Positions 37,599-45,553 of a stretch of 64,000 bases of DNA are shown one piece after another. The stretch is taken from assembly GCA_001421095.1 (NCBI GenBank), contig LIIK01000001.1, positions 62,001-126,000 on the forward strand. The letters are read 5' to 3'. Under the pieces are notes generated by a model. That model was not told the origin of the DNA. It ran no database searches and was given only the letters and a program-made list of their open reading frames with translations. Both the position numbers and the translations under genes were made by a program. Position 1 is the stretch's first letter, and each line of letters begins with the position of its first letter. Origin of the DNA: Candidatus [Bacteroides] periocalifornicus. Lineage in GTDB: Bacteria; Bacteroidota; Bacteroidia; Bacteroidales; CAJPTX01.

Positions 37599-38102
37599 CT
37601 ATTTGAACACGTAGCGCACCGAGACTCCAGCATTCCACCAGAGCCCTATCCTACCCGGGAAGTTGAGCACTGGCAGCACATCGATGCTCAGCGCGAGCGG
37701 AATATCTTCAAATACGTATTCCACGCCCGTTACCCCATCGAGGCCTGCGTAAATATCTGAGAACTGCGAATCGGCATACGGATTGTAAGCTGAGGCTCGC
37801 CCTGTAGCCACATGCGCTCCGCCGCCCAGGAAGGGACGCAGCCCGGGTACGCCCGGCAGGTAGAGATGATACTCATACAGCCCTGTAATCCCTATGCCGA
37901 AAGAGCCGAAACTAGTGATGCCCTCTAGCGCGGAGCGATCGTTTAAGAACCCCTTGATACTGGCCCCGAAGAGCGGTGATCCGAACCGCCCGCCCAATGC
38001 CCACGTGTAAAAATGCTGTGCCTTTGCACTGCCGCATAGCAGTAGTAACCCTATTGCCGCGCCCAGCAGTACTCGGGTCGCTGTCCTTCCCTGAGTTTTC
38101 AT
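37599..38102 (-). CDS. Hypothetical outer-membrane beta-barrel protein
   Basis: 167 residues from ATG 38102, which gives a signal peptide (MKTQGRTATRVLLGAAIGL through CGSAKA). The mature protein has the small-barrel pattern (WALGGRFGSPLFGASIKGFL; ALEGITSFGSFGIGITGLYEYHL; LRPFLGGGAHVATGR; ALSIDVLPVLNFPG; WNAGVSVRYVFK) with an aromatic-terminated last strand. It resembles the OmpW/opacity-like 8-stranded barrels seen in Bacteroidales. Function unknown. Confidence 0.82.
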   Translation of the reverse strand: MKTQGRTATRVLLGAAIGLLLLCGSAKAQHFYTWALGGRFGSPLFGASIKGFLNDRSALEGITSFGSFGIGITGLYEYHLYLPGVPGLRPFLGGGAHVATGRASAYNPYADSQFSDIYAGLDGVTGVEYVFEDIPLALSIDVLPVLNFPGRIGLWWNAGVSVRYVFK

Positions 38103-38340
38103 ACCTTCCTCCTGCAATCTATTCAAAACTAACACGCTTACCGTTGTATTAACGGTTGCAAATACGGGGTTAGTATTCCCAGTGCTCAGGAATACCAACC
38201 CCGCATACTATAGGCTGGGCAGGTTCTGCTACGCCGCGCCGCTTGCTATTACAGTCCCAACACGCCTTCTGTTGCCCGTGTTCCCATATGGCACTTTCCC
38301 ACCCCTATCTGATAATGGAAGCCCCAAACAACACCCGCGC

Positions 38341-39753
38341 TCAGGGCTGATGATCTACATTGCCCGCCTTGCCCTTCACGTATTCGTCTATTGCCTTGGC
38401 TGCCTTTCTGCCGGCCCCCATGGCGAGTATCACGGTGGCTGCGCCAGAGACGGCATCCCCCCCGGCAAATACCCCTTCACGCGTGGTTTGCCCGGTCTCG
38501 TCTTCGGCTACTATACCGCCCCATTTCTGCACCATAAGCCCTGGGGTAGTAGATGCAATGAGGGGATTGGGCGAGGTGCCGAGCGACATTACCACTACAT
38601 CGCACTCTATCTCAAACTCAGAGCCTGGCACTGGGGCTGGCCTGCGCCGCCCGCTCTCATCGGGTTCGCCCAGCGCCATTTTCACCGCCTTTATTCCCCG
38701 TACCCATCCCTTATCGGTTCCCAGAATCTCCACGGGGTTGCTCAGCAGGTGGAATTGGATCCCCTCCTCCTTGGCGTGGTGCACCTCCTCCACCCTGGCG
38801 GGAAGCTCCACCTCGCTACGCCGATACACCAGGTGAACCTCTGCACCCAGCCGAGCGGCGGTACGCGCAGCATCCATTGCCACGTTTCCACCACCCACTA
38901 CCACCACCCGTTTTCCCACGTAAACCGGGGTGTCGTAGCTCTTATCGAAGGCCTTCATGAGGTTCGCGCGCGTCAGCAGCTCGTTGGCCGATAGCACGCC
39001 ATTGAGATTCTCACCAGGGATGCCCATGAACTTGGGAAGGCCGGCACCCGAGGAGATGAATACCGCATCGTACCCCTCCTGATCCAAGAGGGAGTCTATG
39101 GTAACCGTTCGCCCTACCACCACATCGGTCTCAATCTCCACCCCCAGGCTACGAACGTTGTCTATCTCCTTCAGCACCACCTCCTTTTTGGGCAATCTGA
39201 ACTCCGGGATGCCGTAGGCCAACACCCCCCCGCTCTCATGCAGGGCCTCGAATATCTTCACCCTGTAGCCCCATCGGGCCAGGTCGCTAGCGCAGGCCAA
39301 CCCTGCAGGGCCGCTGCCCACTATAGCCACCTTATGCCCATTGGCGGGCGCTATGGTCTTGTCAAAATACCCCTCCTTCCGCGCGGTGTCTGCCGCAAAG
39401 CGCTCCAGCTTGCCGATGGCCACTGGTTCTCCTTTCACGCCCTTTATGCAAGCCCCCTCGCACTGGGTTTCTTGGGGGCACACACGCCCGCACACTGCCG
39501 GTAGGCTACTATCCTGCCACAGCACATCGGCAGCTTTTAGCGGCCTTCCGAGCGCAATCTGCATGATGAACTGCGGGATCTGGATATTCACGGGGCAGGC
39601 GGGTACGCACCGCGGATTTCTGCATTGCAGGCAGCGTTCTGCCTCGCGCTGCGCCTCCTCTATGCTGTAGCCGTAGCAAACCTCCTCAAAGTTCTTGACC
39701 CGTTCCTCGGGAGCCTGTTCCCGCACGGGCGTACGTCCTATTTTCTCTGCCAT
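38341..39753 (-). CDS. nfnB: NADPH-dependent glutamate-synthase-like NfnB/SudA flavoprotein
   Basis: 470 residues. The N-terminal Fe-S segment (AERCLQCRNPRCVPACPVNI and GRVCPQETQCEGACIKG) binds clusters. FAD- and NADPH-binding motifs follow (AIVGSGPAGLACASDLAR, VVVGGGNVAMDAARTAARLG) and a final FAGGDAVSGAATVILAMGAGR. Its immediate upstream neighbour (7 nt) is an NfnA homologue, and the pair is the electron-bifurcating NADH-dependent reduced ferredoxin:NADP+ oxidoreductase of anaerobes. Sulfide dehydrogenase or glutamate synthase small-subunit labels are common alternatives. Confidence 0.88.
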   Translation of the reverse strand: MAEKIGRTPVREQAPEERVKNFEEVCYGYSIEEAQREAERCLQCRNPRCVPACPVNIQIPQFIMQIALGRPLKAADVLWQDSSLPAVCGRVCPQETQCEGACIKGVKGEPVAIGKLERFAADTARKEGYFDKTIAPANGHKVAIVGSGPAGLACASDLARWGYRVKIFEALHESGGVLAYGIPEFRLPKKEVVLKEIDNVRSLGVEIETDVVVGRTVTIDSLLDQEGYDAVFISSGAGLPKFMGIPGENLNGVLSANELLTRANLMKAFDKSYDTPVYVGKRVVVVGGGNVAMDAARTAARLGAEVHLVYRRSEVELPARVEEVHHAKEEGIQFHLLSNPVEILGTDKGWVRGIKAVKMALGEPDESGRRRPAPVPGSEFEIECDVVVMSLGTSPNPLIASTTPGLMVQKWGGIVAEDETGQTTREGVFAGGDAVSGAATVILAMGAGRKAAKAIDEYVKGKAGNVDHQP

Positions 39754-39759
39754 AGCCCT

Positions 39760-40617
39760 TTACGATTTATGGGTCTCTAGGTATTGCTCTAGCCGCTGGG
39801 CTTCTATCGCTTTGTACATCCCCTGGCGGCGCATGGCCTCGTCAAAATTCACCTGGTGCGCATCGAACTCTGGGCCATCCACGCAGGTGAACATCATTTT
39901 ACCCCCTATGCTCACGCGGCAAGCACCGCACATCCCTGTGGCATCCACCATCAGGGTGTTGAGGCTGGCCACCGTTGGGATTCCAAGCTCCTTGGTGAGG
40001 GCTGAGACGAACTTCATCATAATCATAGGGCCAATCGTCACAGCGTGGTTATAGAGCTTTCCGTGGTTGATTACCAGATCCTTAAGACAGTCTGTCACCA
40101 TCCCGTGAAACCCATCGCTCCCGTCATCGGTAGCCTGGTAGTAGTTGGCTGCCACCGCCTCCATTTCACTGCGGTAGATCTCAATGCTCTTGGTCTTCGC
40201 CCCTATAATCACATCGGGCTTGAACCCCCTTTCGGCCAGATATTTAACCTGAGGGTAGATGGGTGCTGCCCCCACGCCACCACCTATGAAAATGATACGT
40301 TTCTCAGCTAGCTCCGCATCGGACATCTCCACCAGGTCGCTCGGGCGTCCTAGAGGGCCTACGAAGTCGAGTATTGCCCCGCCCTCCTCTATGGCGCACA
40401 GCTTACGGGTACTCGCCCCTATGGTCTGTATCACGATGGTTACCGTTCCCCGTGCTCGGTCATAGTCTGCAATGGTGAGGGGGATGCGCTCCCCTTTCTC
40501 ATCGGTGCGCACTATGATGAACTGCCCTGGCTCTGCCGACTCTGCCACTCGCCGCGCCTCTATCTCCATGAGGTAGATGTTGGGGGCGAGCAGCGCCTTC
40601 CGCACTATAGTAAACAT
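39760..40617 (-). CDS. nfnA: NfnA-like FAD/[2Fe-2S] subunit (ferredoxin-NADP reductase family)
   Basis: 285 residues from ATG 40617; the longer frame starts at 40647 inside the promoter. It has the ferredoxin-reductase fold: GQFIIVRTDEKGERIPLTIADYD (FAD), IIFIGGGVGAAPIYPQVKYLA (NAD), and the C-terminal [2Fe-2S] segment GMCGACRVSIGGKMMFTCVDGPEFDAH. It couples NADH to the cluster in the Nfn complex. It is followed by nfnB at 6 nt. Confidence 0.88.
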   Translation of the reverse strand: MFTIVRKALLAPNIYLMEIEARRVAESAEPGQFIIVRTDEKGERIPLTIADYDRARGTVTIVIQTIGASTRKLCAIEEGGAILDFVGPLGRPSDLVEMSDAELAEKRIIFIGGGVGAAPIYPQVKYLAERGFKPDVIIGAKTKSIEIYRSEMEAVAANYYQATDDGSDGFHGMVTDCLKDLVINHGKLYNHAVTIGPMIMMKFVSALTKELGIPTVASLNTLMVDATGMCGACRVSIGGKMMFTCVDGPEFDAHQVNFDEAMRRQGMYKAIEAQRLEQYLETHKS

Positions 40618-40644
40618 AGACTTGACTATAATGGTTTTCCGCCG

Positions 40645-40652
40645 CAAAATTA
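40645..40652 (-). promoter_or_regulatory. -7 box of nfnAB
   Basis: TAATTTTG, matching TAnnTTTG, 27 bp upstream of the chosen start. Confidence 0.45.
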
Positions 40653-40868
40653 GCTACTAAATCTGAGGCGGCTATCGCGTAAATGTAGTATGTAGGCTTT
40701 CTAAATAGCCCCTACTAGCTATCCCTACGCGGTAGCATTCCCCTCCTACAAGAGCTACGCAGGGCAGAAGAACAGGGTGCAAATGGCTGTGGTATAGACT
40801 ATAGATTCAGCTATCTCGCCTTTTCCTCACGGTAATAATGGGCGGTGATGTAGCCTACTTATTGATGC

Positions 40869-40906
40869 AAAAAAAAGGGGGGTACACCAACTCTGGAGTA
40901 CCCCCC
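40869..40906 (-). terminator. Intrinsic terminator of the copy-1 cassette
   Basis: Minus strand GGGGGGTAC / GTACCCCCC stem with a run of eight T. It is 20 nt after the beta-barrel stop. Confidence 0.88.
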
Positions 40907-40925
40907 TTCCGCAAGCAATCCTGGC

Positions 40926-43583
40926 CTAGAACCGCCACACCCCTGTCAGTAGGGCGTAGCCTGGCAATTGCCTATAGACCGCTGTAGAGTGTTGCAGCTC
41001 GCTGAGCGACTCCTCCACCCATTCGTTCTTCCGTAGATGCAGGACATTCTCCACGCTTGCCCGCAGCTCGAAGTGCTCCCACTTGTAGCGAGCCTGCAAA
41101 CCCACGTCCATAAAGCTTCGTCGGTAGCTACTAGCCTGCCCCCAGAGGCTCTGCCCTCTGAGAGTAAGCGAGAAGGCGGCTATGGTAATGTAGATTGCAG
41201 CCTTGCCCGTGTATTCATGATAGCGCGAACCAACTGGAGATGTGGAAATCTGGCTGCGGCTTCGTCTCGCAGAGGCCTCTACCGAAAAATCGATAGGTGA
41301 GCCCTTGAATCTCGTGCTGAAACCTAAACTTCCACTATAGGAGTTCGAGGAATGCTGTACTGGTTGCTGAGCATAGCGAGAATGGCTCTTCCCCCAGGTA
41401 TAGCGGGCTGCTGCCGTAAGATCTACCGGTAAACGCCCGAGCCCAGTATTCGCCGAAATCCATGCGCTAGCCGATTGGGTACGCCCTGCACCCTCATAGT
41501 GCCAAGTGGTAAGCTGCTGCGTGAACGTATCGTACACCGATATAGCCCCATTGCGAGAATCAGAGTAGGTGGCATTGGCAAAGATCATCACATTGCTGAG
41601 CAAATCGAAGTGGGTGAAGAAGAGCGAGGCGACATTGCTAGATGCTAGGGGATTCTGGAGGCGGGAGGGGAGGCGGAGGTCGCTATGCCGTTGCAACCAC
41701 GGGAGCTGCGTAAGCTCTGAGTATGAGGCGCCAATATAGTTTCTCCGCAGAGTAAGCTCTACATAGGTAAGTGCCATAAAATTCAGCTGCAGCCTAAGCT
41801 TCGGCTCCCAGCGGAAACCGCCACGGGTGGGCATTCCCGACTGGCGCAGCTGATAGCTTGTGACGTAGTTACCCAGCTCAAAACGAAAGAACCCCTTGTT
41901 TCGCTGCAAGCCGAGGTAACCCTGCGGGCGCATCCAGGCTATCGTTTCACTCCCTAGGCTATCCACTAGCAGCTGCCGCCGCACTCTCCTATTTCCGTGC
42001 AGCGCAACCTCGGCTACTGCATGGACATCACGGTAGAGTGGCACGTCACAACGTACATATGCCGAATAGCTTAGAGGCTTGTAGTCACGCCAATATCCGT
42101 ACTTGTATGGATTAGACCGTGCTGCCTGAACATGCGGGGTAAATGGAAGCGAGGGCGTGGCCAACCAGTAATCTCCATCGGTACGCCCTGGGCTGTAGGA
42201 GATATAGCCCCCCGCCGTTAGGAGGCCCTTCCATACCGCTTGGTTCAGCTCCAGAGTCTGGGTCAGCATAAGGTCTCTTGTCCGCCAGACCTCCTCCACC
42301 TGCTGGCTGCTGTGTGGCGATTCCTCTTGCAGCCTGATACCCTCCCCATTACGAGAGGTAACTACGTGGGTGAAAGCCTTGAGCGAGAAGTTCGGTGTGG
42401 GAATCCAGCGCTGCGATAGCGACTGCAAGGAGAGCCACGCCCACCGAGCAGACTGACGGGTTGTACCCACATGCAGCCCTACGTCGCCCGCAAGGTAATC
42501 CCGTTAGGTATACTCTCTACGAGTGGCCATCTGCCCGTATATTCCGATGAGGCGCACCTTGTAGCCCTGGGTGGGTTGCCATTTCACATTCACATTGGCA
42601 GCGCCCGCATTTCGCTCGTATTCGTCACTCGTAGCGGAGAAGATGTCGAGATTCGCCCCTGGGTTGCCGCCTCCTCCTTTGCCACCGAGTAGCTCATCGT
42701 ACTCCTCGCTGAAGCTCCCATCCTGCTCAGAGATGGTTGCCTTACCGACATTATTCACATTGGCCAATGCGCTCACAGACACCGATGAGAGCAAGCCAAT
42801 GAGCGATCCCCTACCGTAGTACTTACCGAGTACCCCGCCACCACCCTCCAGCGTGCCGTTCAGCTTAAACGGGAATCGCAACTTGAGGTTCAACGCCTGC
42901 CGTTCCTGCGGACGGAATCGTTCTACCACATCGCCCTCTTTGTAGTCCTTTATCACCTCTACCTGGTGGGCAAAATCTGCCGGGAGCGTATTGAGCGTAG
43001 TGGAGGTTGAAGACGATAGCACATCCTTCCCATTCACGAGAATCTTGTTGATGGGCTTGCCCATGAAGTAGAGGCCACCGCCTTCCCGAACCTCCATGCC
43101 AGGAATTCGCTGCAGCATCTCGCCCAGCGTGTGTTCATCGCCCTTCAGGTAGCCATCGGTGTTGAATATCAGCGTATCGCCCTTGGCGTACACCCGCTTC
43201 GCATCGGCCACCACCCGCACCCCTTCTATGTCTACCTTCTCCTCTTGGAGTACCACCCGTACAGGCTGTGCCAGCGCGGCTGCGCTATAGCGGGCCCTGT
43301 GCATAGCATAGCCGAGTGAGCGAACCGTAATCCACACGCCCTCGCTAGCCAAACCGCCAGGGAATACTACCCGAAAATCGCCCTGCGCATTGGGTGTACC
43401 GTAGCGTACATCCCTGCGAACCAAGCTGTCAGTGGATACCGCCACATTCGCATAGGGTACAGGCTGCCCGCCCTGGCCGACCACCCGCCCTGTAATGGCC
43501 ACCGACTGGCCAAGGGCTACACCAGAACACAAAAATAGGGCAAGGCTCACCACCAGCCCTGCACACCTACGCCAGCTAAGCAT
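40926..43583 (-). pseudogene. Outer-membrane beta-barrel protein of cassette copy 1, interrupted by one in-frame TAA
   Basis: Two reading frames (42504-43583 and 40926-42470) are in the same phase and separated by one TAA at 42504-42506. Read through it, the gene is 885 codons, almost equal to the 890-residue paralogue at 45554-48226. It has a signal peptide (LFLCSGVALG), a carboxypeptidase-regulatory-like domain (VAITGRVVGQGGQPVPYANVAVS), a plug-like region (GVRVVADAKRVYAKGDTLIF; MGKPINKILVNGKDVLSSS; TLNTLPADFAHQVEVIKDY) and a long barrel ending YALLTGVWRF. The TAA lies where the paralogue reads on within the barrel (YQSEDVY). It may be a real nonsense mutation or a sequencing error. Confidence 0.85.
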
Positions 43584-43676
43584 GCTTGAATACGGTAAGG
43601 GGCTTACAGTTGTTTTTTAATACCTCTGCCTGTGCCACTATTCCCCTCCTGCGTCACGGTTACTCCTGCCACTGCG

Positions 43677-44366
43677 CTAATCCGCTCCTACAGCATCCTC
43701 TTCACGCTCGACCTGCCTGATGATATTCTGGATCGTTTCGCTAATCCTATCGTGGTACTCCTTCCGCGATATCGCATTCTTCACCTCGGGGAGCTGGATC
43801 TTGAAGTTATCGCTAGGCAGGTATTCCACACGCATTGCCCTATAGTACTGCGCACCAAAAGTCACTTCCATAACCAGACCTAGCGCTCCAAAGAAACTAC
43901 TGGGACCAAAGGGCACGGGGATTTCATCGCAGAACCAGGCTTCGATAGTAGCTCCACCCTGCTCCTGCACAGCGGTTGCCCTACGGCATACCTTCCCTGC
44001 TATCTGCTTGGTCTCATCGTGCACCGTCCACTCAAGCATCTTCACTGGCTGCTCCTTCACGAAAACCCACGAGGTGATGGCCGACCCGTGCATGAGGTAG
44101 AGACTATCAGACAGATTCAGGTAGATGTAGCTGCCATCCTTCAGCTCGAGCTTCCCATCTTTAAGCCCTGGTTCTCCCTGTACGCTTACACTCTCAGCCC
44201 CATGAGCATAGAGTGTGTGCCTCGGCGCAGCATCTCCATTAGCAGCATCACGCACCACCACCCCACCTTGCCCTTCATATAGCACGCGAATCACAGGCTG
44301 GGCAAGAGACCTACCACCTAAGAAAAGGAGAACAATAACTGCTAAACGCAAAAAATAACCGTTCAT
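43677..44366 (-). CDS. GLPGLI-family protein (cassette copy 1)
   Basis: 229 residues from ATG 44366 (MNGYFLRLAVIVLLFLGGRSLAQP), which gives a signal peptide and lies just downstream of a hairpin. The family signature is degenerate: GKVCRRATAVQEQ, WFCDEIPVPFGPSSFFGALGLVMEVTF instead of FGLPGLIME. It is a GLPGLI protein by position and by similarity to the copy at 48231. Its stop is about 90 nt from the start of the beta-barrel pseudogene downstream. The role is unknown; the family is typically exported and encoded next to TonB-dependent-receptor-like proteins. Confidence 0.82.
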   Translation of the reverse strand: MNGYFLRLAVIVLLFLGGRSLAQPVIRVLYEGQGGVVVRDAANGDAAPRHTLYAHGAESVSVQGEPGLKDGKLELKDGSYIYLNLSDSLYLMHGSAITSWVFVKEQPVKMLEWTVHDETKQIAGKVCRRATAVQEQGGATIEAWFCDEIPVPFGPSSFFGALGLVMEVTFGAQYYRAMRVEYLPSDNFKIQLPEVKNAISRKEYHDRISETIQNIIRQVEREEDAVGAD

Positions 44367-44376
44367 GCGATCCGCC

Positions 44377-44411
44377 CAAAAACAGCAATGGGTGAAAACA
44401 CCCATTGCTGT
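44377..44411 (-). terminator. Hairpin between the small peptide and GLPGLI genes (copy 1)
   Basis: A perfect 13-bp stem (ACAGCAATGGGTG / CACCCATTGCTGT) with a 4-nt loop, followed by TTTT on the minus strand. It is 16 nt after the peptide stop and 11 nt before the GLPGLI start, so it can act as terminator or attenuator. Confidence 0.8.
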
Positions 44412-44427
44412 GAAATGATGCCCAATG

Positions 44428-44694
44428 CTACCGAGGGGTACGAATCCTTTTCACTTTACCATCAGGTGTTGTTATGGTAATCCAATCCTTATCTACCGTA
44501 ACCGTAGAACCATCTGGAATATCCGTTATCTCTACGATATCTGCCCTTATCTCCTCGTTTTCTTGGCCATTACCCTTTCCCCCTCCCTCACCATCATCCC
44601 CATCAACGGTTTGCATCGCCCCGCAGGCCGGCGCAGCCGACTTCGCACTGGCACTCGCAGCCGTAAACGCCAATCCAAGGGCTAGGGCTGCCAT
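44428..44694 (-). CDS. Small exported acidic peptide (cassette copy 1)
   Basis: 88 residues from the first ATG at 44694 (MAALALGLAFTAASASAKS). The frame continues upstream without another ATG, GTG or TTG before the stop. The six upstream codons ATT-AAG-AAA-GTT-CTT-CTT (from 44712) would supply the missing positive n-region, giving (M/I)KKVLLMAALALGLAF. The mature part has an acidic Gly/Asp patch (DGDDGEGGGKGNG) and a short beta-like tail (DIPDGSTVTVDKDWITITTPDGKVKRI). It is a counterpart of the frameshifted peptide at 49053. Function unknown. Confidence 0.6.
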   Translation of the reverse strand: MAALALGLAFTAASASAKSAAPACGAMQTVDGDDGEGGGKGNGQENEEIRADIVEITDIPDGSTVTVDKDWITITTPDGKVKRIRTPR

Positions 44695-45040
44695 AAGAAG
44701 AACTTTCTTAATGCTCTTTAATTATTTAAGCATTAGTGATATAGAACCCTGAATCGCTAGTTTCTACCCAGCGTTTCGGGTGCAAAGGTGGTAATTCTCC
44801 CCCAAAACAGGACTGCTTTCATCCTCAATACGCCCAATCCTACAGGCAATGAGCAGGTTCTCAGTGGCATACCGCATACGGATACCACGAAAGAATCCCC
44901 ACGCTACCACCCTCGATATTGAATCGCCTGATTAAAACCACCCGCCAAAAGGGGAAAAAGCCCCCTCTAATGGTTGAACCCATTCGGAACTTTTGCAGAA
45001 CTCTCATACAGAACAGGCAGAGGGGTCTACACCCATTCAA

Positions 45041-45150
45041 CGCCGTACCAGGGCCGTACCATCGCCGTACCAGGGTCGCTTCATCCTCGGATTTCGCCAT
45101 GAAATCCGAACATGAAGCGGCGCAGGTACGGCGATGGTACGGCGAAGGTG
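45041..45150. repeat. Long hairpin repeat, copy 3
   Basis: CGCCGTACCAGGGCCGTACC, then CGCTTCATCCTCGGATTTCG, a 5-nt loop region, GAAATCCGAACATGAAGCG and GGTACGGCGATGGTACGGCG. The arms differ by a few bases from those of copy 1. Confidence 0.82.
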
Positions 45151-45299
45151 TAGAGGTGGGCATGCCATAACCCCATCATTCCCCTACTTGCAACTCGTGA
45201 TTCAAGCCTGATTCTGCGCCCGTGGATGCGGCCAAGAGGGCAACCTGGCGCAAAACGAACAGCCCGACCTGTCGGTTTAGTGGTGGGCGGGGTAGAATC

Positions 45300-45420
45300 G
45301 TATGGGCGATACGGCACGCCATATCATTACACCCTTGGATAAATACAGCTGGCAGATTAAAACTTTTTTAATCACCCGTTTACATTCATCGAAGACCGTA
45401 GCGATGCGTAGTACGGCATG
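45300..45420. repeat. Degraded GCGACGCGG-type repeat blocks
   Basis: GATACGGCACGCCATATC near 45309 and TTCATCGAAGACCGTAGCGA near 45388 match the end of the composite element (CGGTCTTCGATGAA in reverse). Confidence 0.5.
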
Positions 45421-45503
45421 GTTCACGTAGGTTTTGCTGAGGTCTCGGAGATTCTGAATGGCCAATTTTTCTGTATTCTTTCGCCACTTCTCGCCAGCAA
45501 CGA

Positions 45504-45535
45504 TAAAAAAAGAGGGGGAGGTAATCCCTCCCCCT
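45504..45535 (-). terminator. Intrinsic terminator of the copy-2 cassette
   Basis: Minus strand GGGGGAGGG / CCTCCCCC with a run of seven T, about 20 nt after the beta-barrel stop. Confidence 0.85.
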
Positions 45536-45553
45536 GCTTAAGAAAACCACTGC

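Larger units (their letters stand above)
40618..40925. other. Intergenic region between nfnA and the cassette
   Basis: About 300 bp with the nfnA -7 box and the terminator of the beta-barrel pseudogene; no other gene is seen. Confidence 0.55.
44713..45553. other. 840-bp intergenic region with repeats
   Basis: Between the two cassettes. It contains long hairpin copy 3 (45041-45150), degraded GCGACGCGG-type blocks (45300-45420) and the terminator of copy 2 (45504-45535). No gene is supported. Confidence 0.7.

Noticed and set aside
38182..38994. 270-codon plus-strand frame opposite nfnB
   Set aside because: Runs across the nfnB coding sequence and has no domain or promoter.
42471..42692. Plus-strand frame spanning the in-frame stop in the beta-barrel pseudogene
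   Set aside because: It arises from the reverse strand of the barrel gene and has no coding support.
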